Source: Plasmodium brasilianum (lineage: Eukaryota > Apicomplexa > Aconoidasida > Haemosporida > Plasmodiidae). Taken from it: DNA of 64,000 nt. The stretch lies in contig NC_090114.1 in assembly GCF_023973825.1 (NCBI RefSeq), positions 620,001 to 684,000 of the forward strand, in the 5' to 3' direction. The notes beneath the pieces were generated by a model, which searched no databases, was not told the origin of the DNA, and saw only the letters and a program-made list of their open reading frames with translations. Position numbers and translations under genes: made by a program. Shown here piece by piece: positions 42,901 through 53,156 of the stretch (position 1 is the first letter of the stretch; every line of letters begins with the position of its first letter).

Positions 42901-45536
42901 ATTATTCTTAGCTTGTTTTTAATGTCCACATAGGACGCAAGTTTGCAGCAACATGATCGATCGGAAGGCTCCTTATTAATGTCGACGGTATTGCAATTTT
43001 TATTATTACTTCCACTTTCGCTATTTTTGCTACCGCTAAAGGGGCTTACTATTTTTATTTTATCCATTTTGTCCATTTGGTCTATTTCTTGTAATTTCTG
43101 TTTCCTCACTTTTATCATTTTTCTTTTTTCCTTAACTCCCTCCTCAAAGCACCTTAACTCACGTTCGATGTGGCGCAGATCGAAGAAATAGTCCAGTATC
43201 AGCTCATGAACGTTTATTATGTTACTGTCAAAGGATATCTCACTCCGTCTAGAGTCATGCGCTATTTTTTTGTGTGCATTTTTCTTATTCCTCTTATTTT
43301 TTTTTTTATGACTTGTACAGAATTTTTTCAAAATGGAAAATAAAAAATAAGTCACACAGTTGGACACTTTTGTTAGCCAATTTTCCAAATGGATATGGGC
43401 AGGGTTATAGATAAATGCTTTTCTAATTTTTTTTTTCAAGAAATTACAAAAACAAAATTCATAATACGTCAATATGTTGTCAAAAGGGGGGCTTTCTTTT
43501 TTCACTTCCACTTCCTCGACCTTTTCCTTTTCTCTTTTCGTTTCCTTTTCCTTTTCCACTTCCACTTTCTTATGCTTTTCCCTTTCTATTTTCGTTAGCT
43601 TCCTTATTTTACTTTTTTTTTTTTTAAAATAGCTAAATGGCCACAAGAACACTTTTATATTTCCGTTCAGGTTGTTCAAAACAAATTTTAAAATAATATT
43701 TTTTTCATTATTCTTATTAATTAATGGCAATTTTTTAAAATATTTATACATGTCTTTTCCCAACTCAAAGTTATACAAATGTATATCTAAATGAAGTAAG
43801 CAGTTTTTATCATTTAAATTGTAATTATAACAGGAAGGAGTAAATTCAACATAATTACCAATATTATTACTATTACTATTGTTACTATTACTATTACTGG
43901 TACTACTATTGGTACTACTATTGGTACTGCTATTGGTACTGCTACTGGTACTATTAATGGTGTTACTATTATGTTGGTACTCCTTATATATATGGAAGAT
44001 TTTTTTACTATAATTAAAGGAGTTATACTGATTCACGCACCCTTTGAAAAATTCAAGTACTTGTAAACTACAATAAAAATGACTAATTTTATATATTTCA
44101 TAAAATATATCACAAAGGGTCAACTCGTCCCTTTTCATTCCCTTCTCTCCATCACTTTTGTAATGATTTTCAATACTATGTATATTTGTGTACCTAACAT
44201 TATGCTTCTTAAAAGTTTTACCTCTTCTTTCTTTATTATAAAAATTGAAATGGAAATTACTTCCTTCTTGTTCACTTTCGGGGTTGTCTACACGATCAGT
44301 TCCTCCTGTTCCTCCTACCCCTTCTTCCACCGAAGAAGTACTTCCATCATCCTTCTCTTCTCCTGCAGACATACCCGCATAGTCCTGCCCATCCTTTCTC
44401 ATGGCAGCTAGCGGCTTATGATCATCCTGGTCATCTTGGTCACTCCGCTTATCCCATTCATCCTGTTCATCCAGCATTTTATCTGTGTCGACAGGATGCA
44501 TGCTCCCCTCTGCCTGTACAACTATCTTCTCAACTGTCGACTCGAACGTCTGACCATTCACATAGTTCGTTTGATCGGTGTTCCATTTATTAAGGCCGCC
44601 ACTGCTACTACTGCCACTGCTACTACTGCCACTGCCATTACTACCACTGCCACTACTATCACTGCTACTGTCAAAATAATTATTATTATCACTATGCTCG
44701 TTAATGGCATTGCCCGTATCACCGCTAACGCCGCCGAGCCTTCCACTCTGACTAGCCAAATTTATGAAACATTTTTGCTGCTTTTGCACAATGGAGTGGT
44801 TTAATAGATTGACCAGATTAATGTTATGAGATGGGTGTAGATTGATATAGCTTGAAAACAAAATTTCGGCTTTTACAATTTTGCACATAAAAAAATCTGT
44901 AATCAAATAAATTCTTACTTCATCAATTATTTCTAATTCAATTATTCCATCTGAAAATAAAAAATTAACTTTATCTTTTGGTATTTTTGATATATAATAA
45001 TTTATTAAAAACTCATCAACAATTCTTTTTTTCAAAATGACTATTTTATTCTTGTCCAGACTAGGTAAAAAGAAGTCTGTAGGGTTTCTTAAAATATCTT
45101 TAAAGAGTAATGGAAATCTTGTATATTTTTTTGTAGACAATAAATCTAATGCACAAAGAACATTATTTTCATTAAGTTGTAAATTCATACTTTTTAATTT
45201 ACATAAATACATATCATACTGGTATTTATTTTTTAATTCTTCATAACATTCTTTAAGTTCAAATATGTGTTTTATTATTTCATTAATTTCTTTATATCTC
45301 TCTCGAAATTTATCTAATTCTAATATTTTTAAAAAACATTCTCTCATATGTCTACAATATTGTATTAATGCACTTCTTAAATAATCAAAATTTTCTCCAC
45401 TATCATCATCTACTCTTTCACAAAAAAGATTCCAATCATTTATTGATCTCCTTACAATTTTCTTTAAGATCAACCCGTAACTAATCCCTTGATAGTCTCT
45501 GTATTCGTCCTCTCCATCATTTTGATTTATATGCAT
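36915..45536 (-). CDS. CG2: Cg2 protein, giant nuclear-type protein; candidate Mediator subunit MED14
   Basis: 2873 residues from ATG 45536 (the frame extends slightly upstream without ATG). The N-terminal ~240 residues match the plan of Mediator MED14: ISYGLILKKIVRRSINDWN and helices; CALDLLSTKKYTRFPLLFKD (the MED14 'D.L..G.Y.RLP' motif); a spacer; VILKKRIVDEFLI; then VNFLFSDGIIELEIIDEVRIYL followed by a beta strand and hydrophobic core. MED14 is the Mediator backbone joining head, middle and tail. The rest is long, with hydrophobic islands broken by low-complexity inserts: STNSS (~520-547), GSGSS (~1470-1500), AISGG (~1625-1665), EPINE/K (~2245-2327), KDVKDT (~2474-2497). P. falciparum Cg2 also varies by repeat number. 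MED14 identity is inference; orthology to Cg2 rests on locus position and size. Confidence 0.88.
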   Translation of the reverse strand: MHINQNDGEDEYRDYQGISYGLILKKIVRRSINDWNLFCERVDDDSGENFDYLRSALIQYCRHMRECFLKILELDKFRERYKEINEIIKHIFELKECYEELKNKYQYDMYLCKLKSMNLQLNENNVLCALDLLSTKKYTRFPLLFKDILRNPTDFFLPSLDKNKIVILKKRIVDEFLINYYISKIPKDKVNFLFSDGIIELEIIDEVRIYLITDFFMCKIVKAEILFSSYINLHPSHNINLVNLLNHSIVQKQQKCFINLASQSGRLGGVSGDTGNAINEHSDNNNYFDSSSDSSGSGSNGSGSSSSGSSSSGGLNKWNTDQTNYVNGQTFESTVEKIVVQAEGSMHPVDTDKMLDEQDEWDKRSDQDDQDDHKPLAAMRKDGQDYAGMSAGEEKDDGSTSSVEEGVGGTGGTDRVDNPESEQEGSNFHFNFYNKERRGKTFKKHNVRYTNIHSIENHYKSDGEKGMKRDELTLCDIFYEIYKISHFYCSLQVLEFFKGCVNQYNSFNYSKKIFHIYKEYQHNSNTINSTSSSTNSSTNSSTNSSTSNSNSNNSNSNNIGNYVEFTPSCYNYNLNDKNCLLHLDIHLYNFELGKDMYKYFKKLPLINKNNEKNIILKFVLNNLNGNIKVFLWPFSYFKKKKSKIRKLTKIEREKHKKVEVEKEKETKREKEKVEEVEVKKESPPFDNILTYYEFCFCNFLKKKIRKAFIYNPAHIHLENWLTKVSNCVTYFLFSILKKFCTSHKKKNKRNKKNAHKKIAHDSRRSEISFDSNIINVHELILDYFFDLRHIERELRCFEEGVKEKRKMIKVRKQKLQEIDQMDKMDKIKIVSPFSGSKNSESGSNNKNCNTVDINKEPSDRSCCCKLASYVDIKNKLRIIYVKKPNGNIYIMRYKFYQQKIDLFMNTQNEKFFFKCHWDKIFIGVISLCYNLKLIIYIIYLLKYFSLYVYLYNLLKERFVNINPGNFCNFQFSKNEFFPNFFFHKIRLFDFLKKYDDYSSNIILAKFIEQFFSFIDFYFYLHSEVSNTCTNNNDEEMQKCMKRLIGESLLSNHENVSYQDGYCISVGSSQEGSDYSSVNGNKGRSISSVSSASGGVHTFCNKNEDFQEAPVNSSSVIGKGGVKYPTYRNKFFSVLFFTIYIQDNSVPLLLCILVEKYYIFQTYIVISFEGRSSNRSSSRKSSMNRYNNRNIDEKSKHFEKGDESNEEKEAPKNRFVIPLIHKKLSIKRKLDVYFDSVLDLVHNFSRMFTILNKISEVNFVCPVFRTHCSLSDELAREAAKKEAQETVQETVHGELHDAAQVSPHIVAGVRQNGKRKMADCMIHLVDEKYYELFIKRKKKRTFLDLQYFINKNSSNDSSDISKNYLNNYIENYMLRFHCSLEDDYYLNEVFMRMKEKSTYVFLLKILPCGSFFFKIPVKEKKFIKIKDFSVMKNKDVSLIHNNVVINMKIGRRGKGVKKGKVLKRENSGGKGSSSSSGGSSSGSGSSSGSGSSSGSGSSYGNSSDGYDNKSSVEGKGECEKKKCNSSRGALSWTHTKKDWVILKKFYLLVNDEFSSLNILHLFSVIIKSFSIMSLFSELYFIEKLFSPNISVPYCHLSNIGVMYFCSYNTDIACAINFNILNSRSDDIASNCAISGGAISGDAINDSAISGGAISGGAISGGAISGGAVHDSASHFLFCDDGKEKLIRSHSSTREKRNREVTTSKYLNFKVLLTDMMYIDISFNCAINCINEIFLKEKKNFYMYLKKSRSIFKVLKLICFTFEFHYNFYILVNKTNEHLNKIHFLNEITACKTFHLHYENLITVTLTYNDALQDHMKKKQLSFYIVLHPKHFSKIIIIPYFRCFYGGKPGGTYNDKFGGTYNSTSASTNSATNKDKDQRSQFSVNNFFKKEKFFQDIQRKQRSHPKEGSNSACSSKHKAEAKGAQAFIPYSNIIIDDLDEEDVLIYLFLKFCTIISIKRVGELHISKLSDDKYGGFCSSSSRCNLFRNSQGGEAGKEARNDLGNNLRTDAEAGENVYTRDSKMFEQYDMFISNIKYLFKIKNKIILSEVHFFPPTFLCSTLYSFIEFLRTLKTWVLLIRQLKIHYTDITVSSSKISNVFQYITALKRERAVSYKGKDEAQGIEEVKSEQHISNSKCDYKEMRENIFIHLVWFLYSTKIFYLEGPQLGEDKRFKRNYEFFLNKSCANPPGGKKREDSHLCPREEEADGSIGKCKKLRGEGRVPIGKEGEKEHKAWINRVMVEGEPFSRELINEELINEEPINEEPINEEPINEEPINEEPINEEPINEEPINEEPVNKEPINKEPINKEPINKEPINKEPINKEPINKEPIKTKDDENTKIEMKKKIHSDIWYLLNGDEVHVDDINLKKLTYMVNAYSFNYADIFLKKNTQKILIGKKFMQKVYSLRLWEFQNMNGFKGEKKSFNDHPSEIGNNPNDANVGHVSKMERGDHDELNLIHQLNNSPYFLNKVRKDEKGTKDVKNTKDVKDTKDVKDTKDVNNLNNLSCAGKKLISECDVHYLLHSVSIYFENVGETIDEKESWFYCNRNYGSNNNLQSGERKFILHDENILRENSKINVSLNLIYKYVRIWLSRMNYNSILSFFVIINEIIHDKKNICEFSSLIFNSVISYHEHLNFWLAEKPEALTMPFIETEFVIDEYSGNGEDRKKDSSEKGGVKTDDKFIEFVVPFTKEGEKKYMMLDEDSKNLDKSYGEIIPSHSTKNIINDNNTSNISNSVSNNVEGKDKRNEMNINNIEGKNISIHYKMRRYMPCPFKCTLIRTKEKVDILNKTNECISLTFHISSLPIKNLKEVYINNESFVKFLVSNKIDLNIAHQRIMKILQKYDLMPNYSLVASQTVLHLSTFELLVKNYNKDENVN
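38045..38115 (-). repeat. In-frame 18-bp repeat (KDVKDT) in cg2
   Basis: About four copies of a Lys-Asp-Val-Lys-Asp-Thr unit. Confidence 0.8.
38556..38800 (-). repeat. In-frame 15-bp repeat (EPINE / EPINK) in cg2
   Basis: About 16 units of ttgattggctcttca or ttgattggctctttg type. Glu-variant units cluster at one end and Lys-variant units at the other, switching once, consistent with block expansion. Confidence 0.95.
40540..40660 (-). repeat. In-frame 15-bp repeat (AISGG) in cg2
   Basis: Six to seven units of accgccactaattgc type encoding Ala-Ile-Ser-Gly-Gly with a few substitutions. Confidence 0.9.
41040..41125 (-). repeat. In-frame Gly/Ser repeat (GSGSS) in cg2
   Basis: Units of the form actaccacttccactgct encode Ser-Gly-Ser-Gly-Ser-Ser; flexible linker-like stretch. 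Confidence 0.85.
43890..43980 (-). repeat. In-frame Ser/Thr/Asn repeat in cg2
   Basis: About five units encoding NSSTNSST, followed by Ser/Asn alternation. Confidence 0.85.
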
Positions 45537-47192
45537 CTTATTCTTGCTGCACAACTGAAGTTTGGGTAGGCTAACAAATTCCTACGCATATATTATATAT
45601 GTGGATATGCTCAACTTTCTCCAGGTATTCCAGGTGACGGGAAACTACTACCCCTTCAGATGCGCTTAACACATATATAATATAGGACTATACCCACATA
45701 CATGCGTACTAACATACACACATATAAATACACATATCTGTACCCGCATGCACGTGTTTAACTACATACTTTTAGTGATGAACCACCTTTCTCAACCTTA
45801 AGTTATACATAAGCACATATATACACATATACATAAGCACATATATACACATATACATATGAATATATATATATATATATGTGCATTTATATATGTGTAT
45901 ACATACATCCATCTTCACAGTATACATGCATTTAGTTCCACTTGAGAGAAATGTAACACCAGGTGATATACCAAGATAATATATATTTTTTAGTTTTACT
46001 TAACCTTTCGTCCCTTTTTTTTTTTTTTTTTTTTTTTCTACTCTGTCACAAAATGAGCAATAATGTATACCCATATAACGATTCGCAAAGTATATAGAAA
46101 ATGGCTTTTTCTAATTTATATGAATTTTGCAAAATCTGGTAAAGTTTTCAAAAAAAAAAAAAAAAAAGCTTAAAAAAAAATTGCTAAAATGACAAATTCA
46201 AAAATGGTAATGTATTAAAAAGGAAAAAAAAAAAAGAAAAGCAAAAAAAAAAGGAAACTCACATATAGTATATAATATATATGTGTATATATACAAATAC
46301 GCTCATGTTCACTTATATATGTATTGTTTCTAAAAAATTGACTTCGAAAAAATAAATGAACAAAAAAAAAATGAACAAAGTAAAGGCGTGCCATTACAGT
46401 AATTCTCTTAAACAAAACATATTTTTCACATTATGCCGTATATCAATACATACTGTGCTAATAATTCATATATATACATGCCATACTTACAAACATATGT
46501 ATGTATATATATATATATATATATATGTGTATGTATTTAAGTGCATACGGCTGTACATGGGAACGCTGTATTCATAAATTTTGTATCTTCGTTCGTGGAC
46601 GCGAATATCTTGTGCATTAAAATTTGTTATTACGAATAAGCATTGTAACTTTTCAAACGAAGATCTGCACCATGGTATGAAGTAATAACACGAATGATAT
46701 GAAGTAATAACACGAATGATATGAAGTAATAACACGAATGATATGAAGTAATAACACGAATGGTATGAAGTAATAACACGAATGATATGAAGTAATAACA
46801 CGAATGGTATGAAGTAATAACACGAAATGTTGACATAAAAAAATCATATATAATTGGGGTAAGCATATGTTGAATGTGTATTTACGGCATGCGTAAGGAT
46901 GAGAAAATATTCTTAAAAAAAAATAATAATATAAGTTCAAGTCTTCTTTTTTTTTTTCATATGAGCCTTAACATATTAGCTTAAAAAAAATTAAATATGT
47001 TCATAGAGTAAAAATTATCTGCAACGGTTTGCTAAACAGGTATATTTGGATAATTTTGTTAATTAAGTGCATTTCTTAAATTTCATATATTTCGCATATT
47101 TGGCGAATTTCTTATATATCTTGCATTTTTTGAATTTTTTGAATTTTTTTTTTTTTTCCCAACGTTCCCCTTTCCCATTTTAGTGTCAAATT
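45537..47192. other. Intergenic gap, no gene seen
   Basis: Between two minus-strand genes: cg2 promoter plus the 3' flank of the CEP120-like gene. Includes TA tracts near 45867 and 46505, poly(T) at 46016-46037, and the 22-bp minisatellite at 46675-46828. Confidence 0.75.
46675..46828. repeat. 22-bp minisatellite, seven head-to-tail copies
   Basis: Unit rtatgaagtaataacacgaatg (r = a or g) repeats seven times with essentially one variable base and no spacers. It is located ~1.1 kb upstream of the cg2 start codon. Confidence 0.95.
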
Positions 47193-50100
47193 TTAGCAGC
47201 TCATAAGTAGAGTGTTTAACTTTTTTTTCATATTTATAATTATTTGGTCGTCTTCGTTATATATTCCTGTATCTATTAATCTATTTATTTCACTTTTTAA
47301 ATTTTCAACAATTTTAGCGTTGGCGTTTTTTGTTTTCTGTTTACTTCCATTCTCCGTTTCATTACGCATGGTGAAATTTGTTTTGTTTATTTTCTCGCCT
47401 ACAAGTTTGGTTAGCTTTTCCCTACCATATAGATTCTTTTCCTTCATAGCACCTTTTTTTAAGTACATCTGATGTTTTGGGTCCTTATCCGCTGGGTTGT
47501 TTTCACCAATTTTGTGTTTGCTCGTTTGAGGAGAGGCACCACAAACATTTTTACCAAGTCGGATGTTTCCACGAATAGCTTTACTAATTCCTACATTACC
47601 TCCTCCGATCATGCCGCTTCCTACCTTGCCACTTCCATTCTTACCGCTTCTTACTTGACCACTTCCAACCTTAGTGCAGCTAACAGTAACGCTTTCTCTT
47701 TTGCCAGTATGCTCTTCACCGTGCATCTTTCCGGTTTTTAGTAAAGCTGGGCTCACCCCGGGAAGGACACTTTCAACCTGCAGTTCCTCATCAATTATGG
47801 ACTTCATTTGGTTTATTTCCTCTATGATTGAGTGAAACTTGTCTTCAAGTATTTCGTTGTGTGTTAGGTCATAAATATGCTCTAACTGTATGGTAAAATT
47901 AGTTATAATTTGAAGTATTTTTTTTCTATTTTTTTGAATGGATTCTATATAATTAATTAAATTCTCATTTAGTTCATCATTGTGTGCTTCTTTGGTTTTA
48001 TCCTTATACTCTTTTAAATGCTGCAACTCGTCCTTTAGTTTTTCAAAGTAGGTATTACTAATAATTGCATTGTCTTTACTATTGTATCTTTTTAAAATAT
48101 AATTCATTCGATCATTTTCCTTTTGGAGTGTTTTGATTTTTTTGGACAAATTATGATAATTCATTCTTAACTCATTGTTTTCTTTTATCATACTTTCACT
48201 TAAATTATTTTTTCGTAAATTTTGTTTAAACAGATATAAAGACTTTTCATATGCAAATTTTATTTTTTTTAATTTTTTTTCTAAAATATGTATCTCTTCA
48301 TTTAGTTCCTTATCTTTTGATATTACTATATTATTATGACTTATCATATTTATTTGTTGTTCTTTCATATGAATAATAATTTCTTTTAATTCATTTCTTT
48401 TTATTTCAAATTCATTTTTTCTTTCTTTCTCCATAAGGTCATACTTTCTTGTAAATTTTCGAACCAATATTTCTTCCTTTTTTTTTAACTCCTCTTTCAT
48501 ATTAACTTCTTCCTGCTCCTTCCACATTTTAAATTCATAAATGTTACTTGGAATTTTGTCCCTTGAAAAACTCTTCGATTCGATTCCCAAAACGTTTTTC
48601 CTGTTATCCGTGCTGGTGGTTTTACGTCTTGTCGCTATACCACACATCGCTTTCCTAGCTACCCCTTCCTTTTCTACAGCTTTGTCACTCTCCTTAAGAT
48701 TGAAAAACACCTCAGTGTTCAACTCAGACGTTAAGTATTTCTCTTTAAATACATTCAAATGTAGAGGGATTGTGAAATTATATTTATAATACTTTTCAAA
48801 GCTCCTTTCTTTAATTATGTCTGTGAGTTCATCTATCACCATATTCAGGCGTAACTCTCCTGAACCTATACTTATAATATCGATATCCTTTTCTTTTACT
48901 GATAACTCAAAATTAATAATTTTGTTTTCGAAATAACTTAGGATGTCTTCTTCTCTCAAATCAACGTTGTGACTGACATTGCAGTTGTTCAGTTCGATCT
49001 GCGCAAAGTAAAACACAAAAAAAAGGATGAAACAAATAGGTAAAAGTTGGATTCAAAAGCAACGTGTATACAAGCACGTACGCAAATACGCATACAAATA
49101 TTCATAAATGGACGAATGGGCAGACGCACGGATGAATGGTGGATAGATGATCGAGCGGACGAACTGAAAACCTGCGCTTTCCCCTACTCTTACAACGTTT
49201 GCAGTTCTTCCATGACCCGTCCAACTATCACTTATCACTCATGACCAGCTCGAATTACCTGCTTGTTCTCCTGAAATGCATGCAAGGAAGACTCAAATTT
49301 CTGCTGAAATAAGTTGGAATTTATTTTTATGAAAAACTCACTCTGCTTATCTTTTCTCTTCTCTGAGTAAATATTACTTAGCTCCAAAACATGACAACTT
49401 TGGACTGATAAGAAAAATTCGCACCAGATAAAGTTGTCGTTTGTGCGCTTAAACTGCTCCTTAGGATAGAAGAAGTTCGCCTTCGAATTTGTTCCGTCGT
49501 TATGATATGGTGCTTCGTTATGATATGGTGCTTCGTTATGATATGGTGCTTCGTTATGATATGGTGCTTCGTTATGATATGGTGCTTCGCTATGATATGG
49601 TGCTTCGCTATGATATGGTGCTTCGCTATGATATGCCTCGCCGCTATGATAAACTGCTTGCTTATGATAAACGGAGTTGTTGTTACACGAACCATTGATG
49701 TTACTACAATTTGGAGGTAGAGAACAGAGACTGTAATCAATGGAGTTTAAGAGCTTATCATTTGTATTATACCCATCCGAATTTAGAAAAATCGAAATAA
49801 CACTAGCTTTAAAATTTAGGCTGGGTACTCTACTGGTAGATGTGGTTAAATCGTAGGTAATCTTTTTGAAATTTTTATAGCAAGTCCAAGCTTCGGAATT
49901 ACCACTATTATTACTACTACCATTATTGATGTTACTATTACTGTTATTATTACCTTTACTATTAGTTCCATTCCTATTTGTGTTGTATGTACCGTTTGTG
50001 TTGCATGTAGGTGAAAAAATTCCCTTCTTTTCTATCTCTAACTTTTCTTTATTAAAATTTATATACATATCATTAATGCAAAAATAGTCGTTCAACTCCT

Positions 50101-51121
50101 TCACATTGTCAATTAGTATTAGAGAGTAATGACAACCTATGTTGAAGGCGCTTCGTATATCCGCTGCATTGTCATCCTTATCAGCATACATCATTCTATA
50201 GAAATGATTCGATCCACAATTCTTAGGTGCACCAGAATCATTTTTTTCTGTGCTATTATTACTACTATCTAAATGTAATGCCTTTTCACTCAAATTTTGT
50301 ACCAAATCACCTACAATAATCTCTATCGTATTATCCAGAAAGAATTGCTTCTTATAATCTTGAAAATTTATATACAAATAAAAAATACGATCAAAATGAA
50401 ATAATTTTAATATGTGTTTATACTTAGGATCATACTTTTCAAAAAAGACGTTATTCTTGTTATGATCGTGGAGCTTACACTTTTCCAGATCGTTTCTATC
50501 TATTAAATGTTCTTCTAATTTCAAACATATGGAAAATATTAAATCATTGCTTATATAAAAATTACTTATGTTTTCATATTTATTATTTTCAAAATGCTCA
50601 AAATCGTTTATTAGATCTTTAAATAAACATTTAAAATATATGTTATCATTTTCAAAATTTATATTATCATGTATATCTACACTTCTTAGTAAATGGATCT
50701 TATTCTTCTTCTTCTTCTTATTCTTCCCCAACTCTCCTTTTTTTTCGTCATTTTGATAACAAGAGGAAATGTCCAAATCGTCGCTGTTATTATTTATTTT
50801 ATCATTAACAATGTTATTTCTAAAATCATCGTCGTCCTTCTTTATTTGTACAAACAGTTCACAGTGTTGAAATAGAAAATTTGCTATTTCTGTTATTGTG
50901 CCGTTGATTATACATTCATATTCGTTTCTCTTTTTTTTTTTTAAAATGTCGTGAAGCTTTTTTATAAAGTACCCCTTCGAACTGTTACTTGATTCAATAT
51001 CATTAACATCTGCTAAACTTATTGTAAAGTTATTACATAAACAATTTTCATCCTTTTCTATACTCTTAAAAATATAAAATTTCAAGTTCACGTTTGCACA
51101 CACAATTTCTTCGGAGTCCAT
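47193..51121 (-). CDS. Two-exon C2/coiled-coil protein resembling centriolar CEP120 (Cg7 position)
   Basis: Exon 1 is 49259-51121 (621 codons) and exon 2 is 47193-48998. The intron (260 bp) has a CAG|GTAATT donor and GCGCAG acceptor in phase 0, joining ENKQ to IELNNCNVS; total 1222 residues. Read separately, the halves would need an unlikely start in exon 2. The N-terminal ~730 residues contain beta-rich stretches separated by Asn/Ser inserts and a PYHNEA repeat. From ~780 a long coiled coil begins (EFKMWKEQEEVNMKEEL, KEEILVRKFTRKYDLMEKER) and runs to ~960. The EMWKEKQE-like entry into the coiled coil after C2-like domains recalls CEP120, a centriole elongation factor. CEP120 identity is inference; the splice model is strong. 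Confidence 0.72.
49499..49645 (-). repeat. In-frame 18-bp repeat (PYHNEA) in CEP120-like gene
   Basis: Eight units of tatgatatggtgcttcgt type encode Pro-Tyr-His-(Asn/Ser)-Glu-Ala; Asn and Ser variants lie in separate blocks. Confidence 0.95.
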
Positions 51122-51388
51122 TGAGGCTTATACATCTTGTGGGTGCCACAAACAGCGAAAAGCAGAGAGGGGTAGGGGAGGAGGGGAGTACGAAAACAAC
51201 GAGAAAAATAAAAAATATATGGTGTGCAATAAGCGAAATGTACTGCGCAACATGTGAGATGATGTATGAAATATATGCTATGTGATATGTACTTAGTTAT
51301 AAGTGCTATGTGTTATGCTATATGTTCTTTTTTATATGTAATACGCTAAAAACAAGCTACATTAAAAAAAAAAAAATAATACTTCAAA

Positions 51389-52756
51389 ATGGATAACTGT
51401 GAAAATAATGAGGCTACAAATAAAAAATTGCATAAATTGCTCAAGGTGCGCTCGTACACACACACCCGCACACACGCACACAAACATACAGTGTTTATCA
51501 GTACACTAGTAGGTTCAGAAATGAGGGTATGCGTGTGTACATTTACATTTATTTATATATATATATATATATATAAGTACCTAATTCATACAAACGTTCA
51601 CACGCACGTACACACATATGCGGAGCTTGGTGAGAAGTGTGTATGCGGCCTCCTCACCTTTTAAAGGGGGCGCGAAAATATAATCAGCGTATTTTTAAAA
51701 AATTTGGGCTTTTAAACGCATACAGAACTATGTAAATATATATGCAATTACTGTAAAAAAAATGCAAATATAATTACTCCTTTTTTGCTCTCTTTATTTT
51801 ATAATTTTTATTTTTTAATATCTTTTTTGTATTTTGTATTTTTTATCTTGTATTTTTTTTTTTTTTTTCAAACTCAAAATGTAAAAATGCTTAAAGAAAA
51901 AGAGCACTAAATTATTAATTAAAACGAATACTTAAAAAAATATTATATTTTTTCCATTTTTTAAAAAGTTGCGCAAAATAAGGCTTACGTACGAATGCAT
52001 ACACAGGAAAGCGAAAGACCCAAGGGGAAAACAAAAATGCACTCAAAAAGAGTAGAGGGGGGTGGAGGGGGAAGTTATGCACTACATTATTGTACTACTC
52101 ATAAATGTATGTTTATACTTATACATACATATACACATGAGCATATTTACACGCACATTTGCACTCACATGTACACTGACACTCACACTTACCACTGCGA
52201 AATTGCAAAGTGGTTAAGTTTCAAAACATAGCTAACGAATTTAAAAAATAAACATAGTAATACTAAAATGCCTTAGTAGCTTGGATACGCAAAAAAAAAA
52301 AAAAAAAAAAAAATAGAACAGAAATCAAAAGGTAAAATAATGTAATGTAACGCAACAAAACATGACTAAGCTCTTTTATTCTTCTTTTATTATAACAATC
52401 TTCATTTAATTTTCCATAGAGTTTTTTCCTCCCCCACGATGTAAATTTTTATCCCGTTATTTCACAGTTTTTCTGGTAAGAATATGTATCAATGACCTCC
52501 CGCATGTAACGAAGTATGCTTTAGAATTACACGCCTTATAAATGAACAGTTAAATAATAAATAGGTAAACATATAAACATATAAACAAATTAACAAATTA
52601 ACAAATAAACAAATAAGCAAATAAACATATAAACAAATAAACATATAAACAAATTAACAAATAAACAAATAAACAAATTGACAAATAAACAAATAAACAA
52701 ATTAACAAATTAACAAATACAGTTATCCATTTTATAAACAACTGATGATTGAATGA
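51389..52756 (+). CDS. Possible three-exon micro-gene (48 residues), tentative
   Basis: The ATG at 51389 opens MDNCENNEATNKKLHKLLK, ending at an AAG|GT donor (51445). A candidate exon 52420-52475 (ATAG acceptor, CTG|GTAAG consensus donor) continues in phase with SFFLPHDVNFYPVISQFF. A third stretch 52723-52756 (TACAG acceptor) closes with YPFYKQLMIE and a stop. The ATG context (A-rich, cttcaaaATGG) and non-repetitive exon 2 favour a real gene. The first intron is long (974 bp), and reading straight through exon 2 would hit a stop one codon after the donor. No family is recognised. The gene would be divergent from the CEP120-like gene with only 267 bp between starts. Confidence 0.25.
52555..52720 (+). 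repeat. aacaaatt / aaacatat short-unit array
   Basis: Seven- to eight-base units (aacaaat, aaacata) repeated for ~165 bp; part would be intron of the tentative micro-gene. Confidence 0.8.
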
Positions 52757-52944
52757 GAAAATGTTTATACCTCCCTATTACAAAAAAAAAAAAAAAAGAA
52801 AAAAAATATAACATAAAAATATCTGGAAAATAAATGAAAAACTGATAAGAGATACCCAGTTTTGAGAATAAGAAAAAGGAAACTTTTCCTTTCTCATTTT
52901 TTCCCCCTTTCCGTTATTCGCGCATCGCTAAACGTGTAATATAT

Positions 52945-52984
<40 letters not shown>

Positions 52985-53156
52985 TTATATACATATATAT
53001 ATGTGTATATATTTATCTATTCATTTAAAAAAAAAAAAAGCTTACCCCCTTACGGCTATGTGTTCCGCACAAAGTTAAGTAAAAGTTAGCGTAAAATAAA
53101 ATTAAAAGGGAAAAATTAAGCAAAAAGTATACCTGTACAAAACTTAAGTTAAAAAT
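52757..53156. other. Upstream flank of RPA3-like gene
   Basis: 400 bp with poly(A) runs near 52782 and 53028 and a (TA)n tract at 52950-52976. Expected promoter/5' UTR of the RPA3-like gene; no gene seen. Confidence 0.65.

Noticed and set aside
46675..46828. CRISPR-like array
   Set aside because: The repeats are directly adjacent without unique spacers, no cas genes exist, and the genome is eukaryotic.
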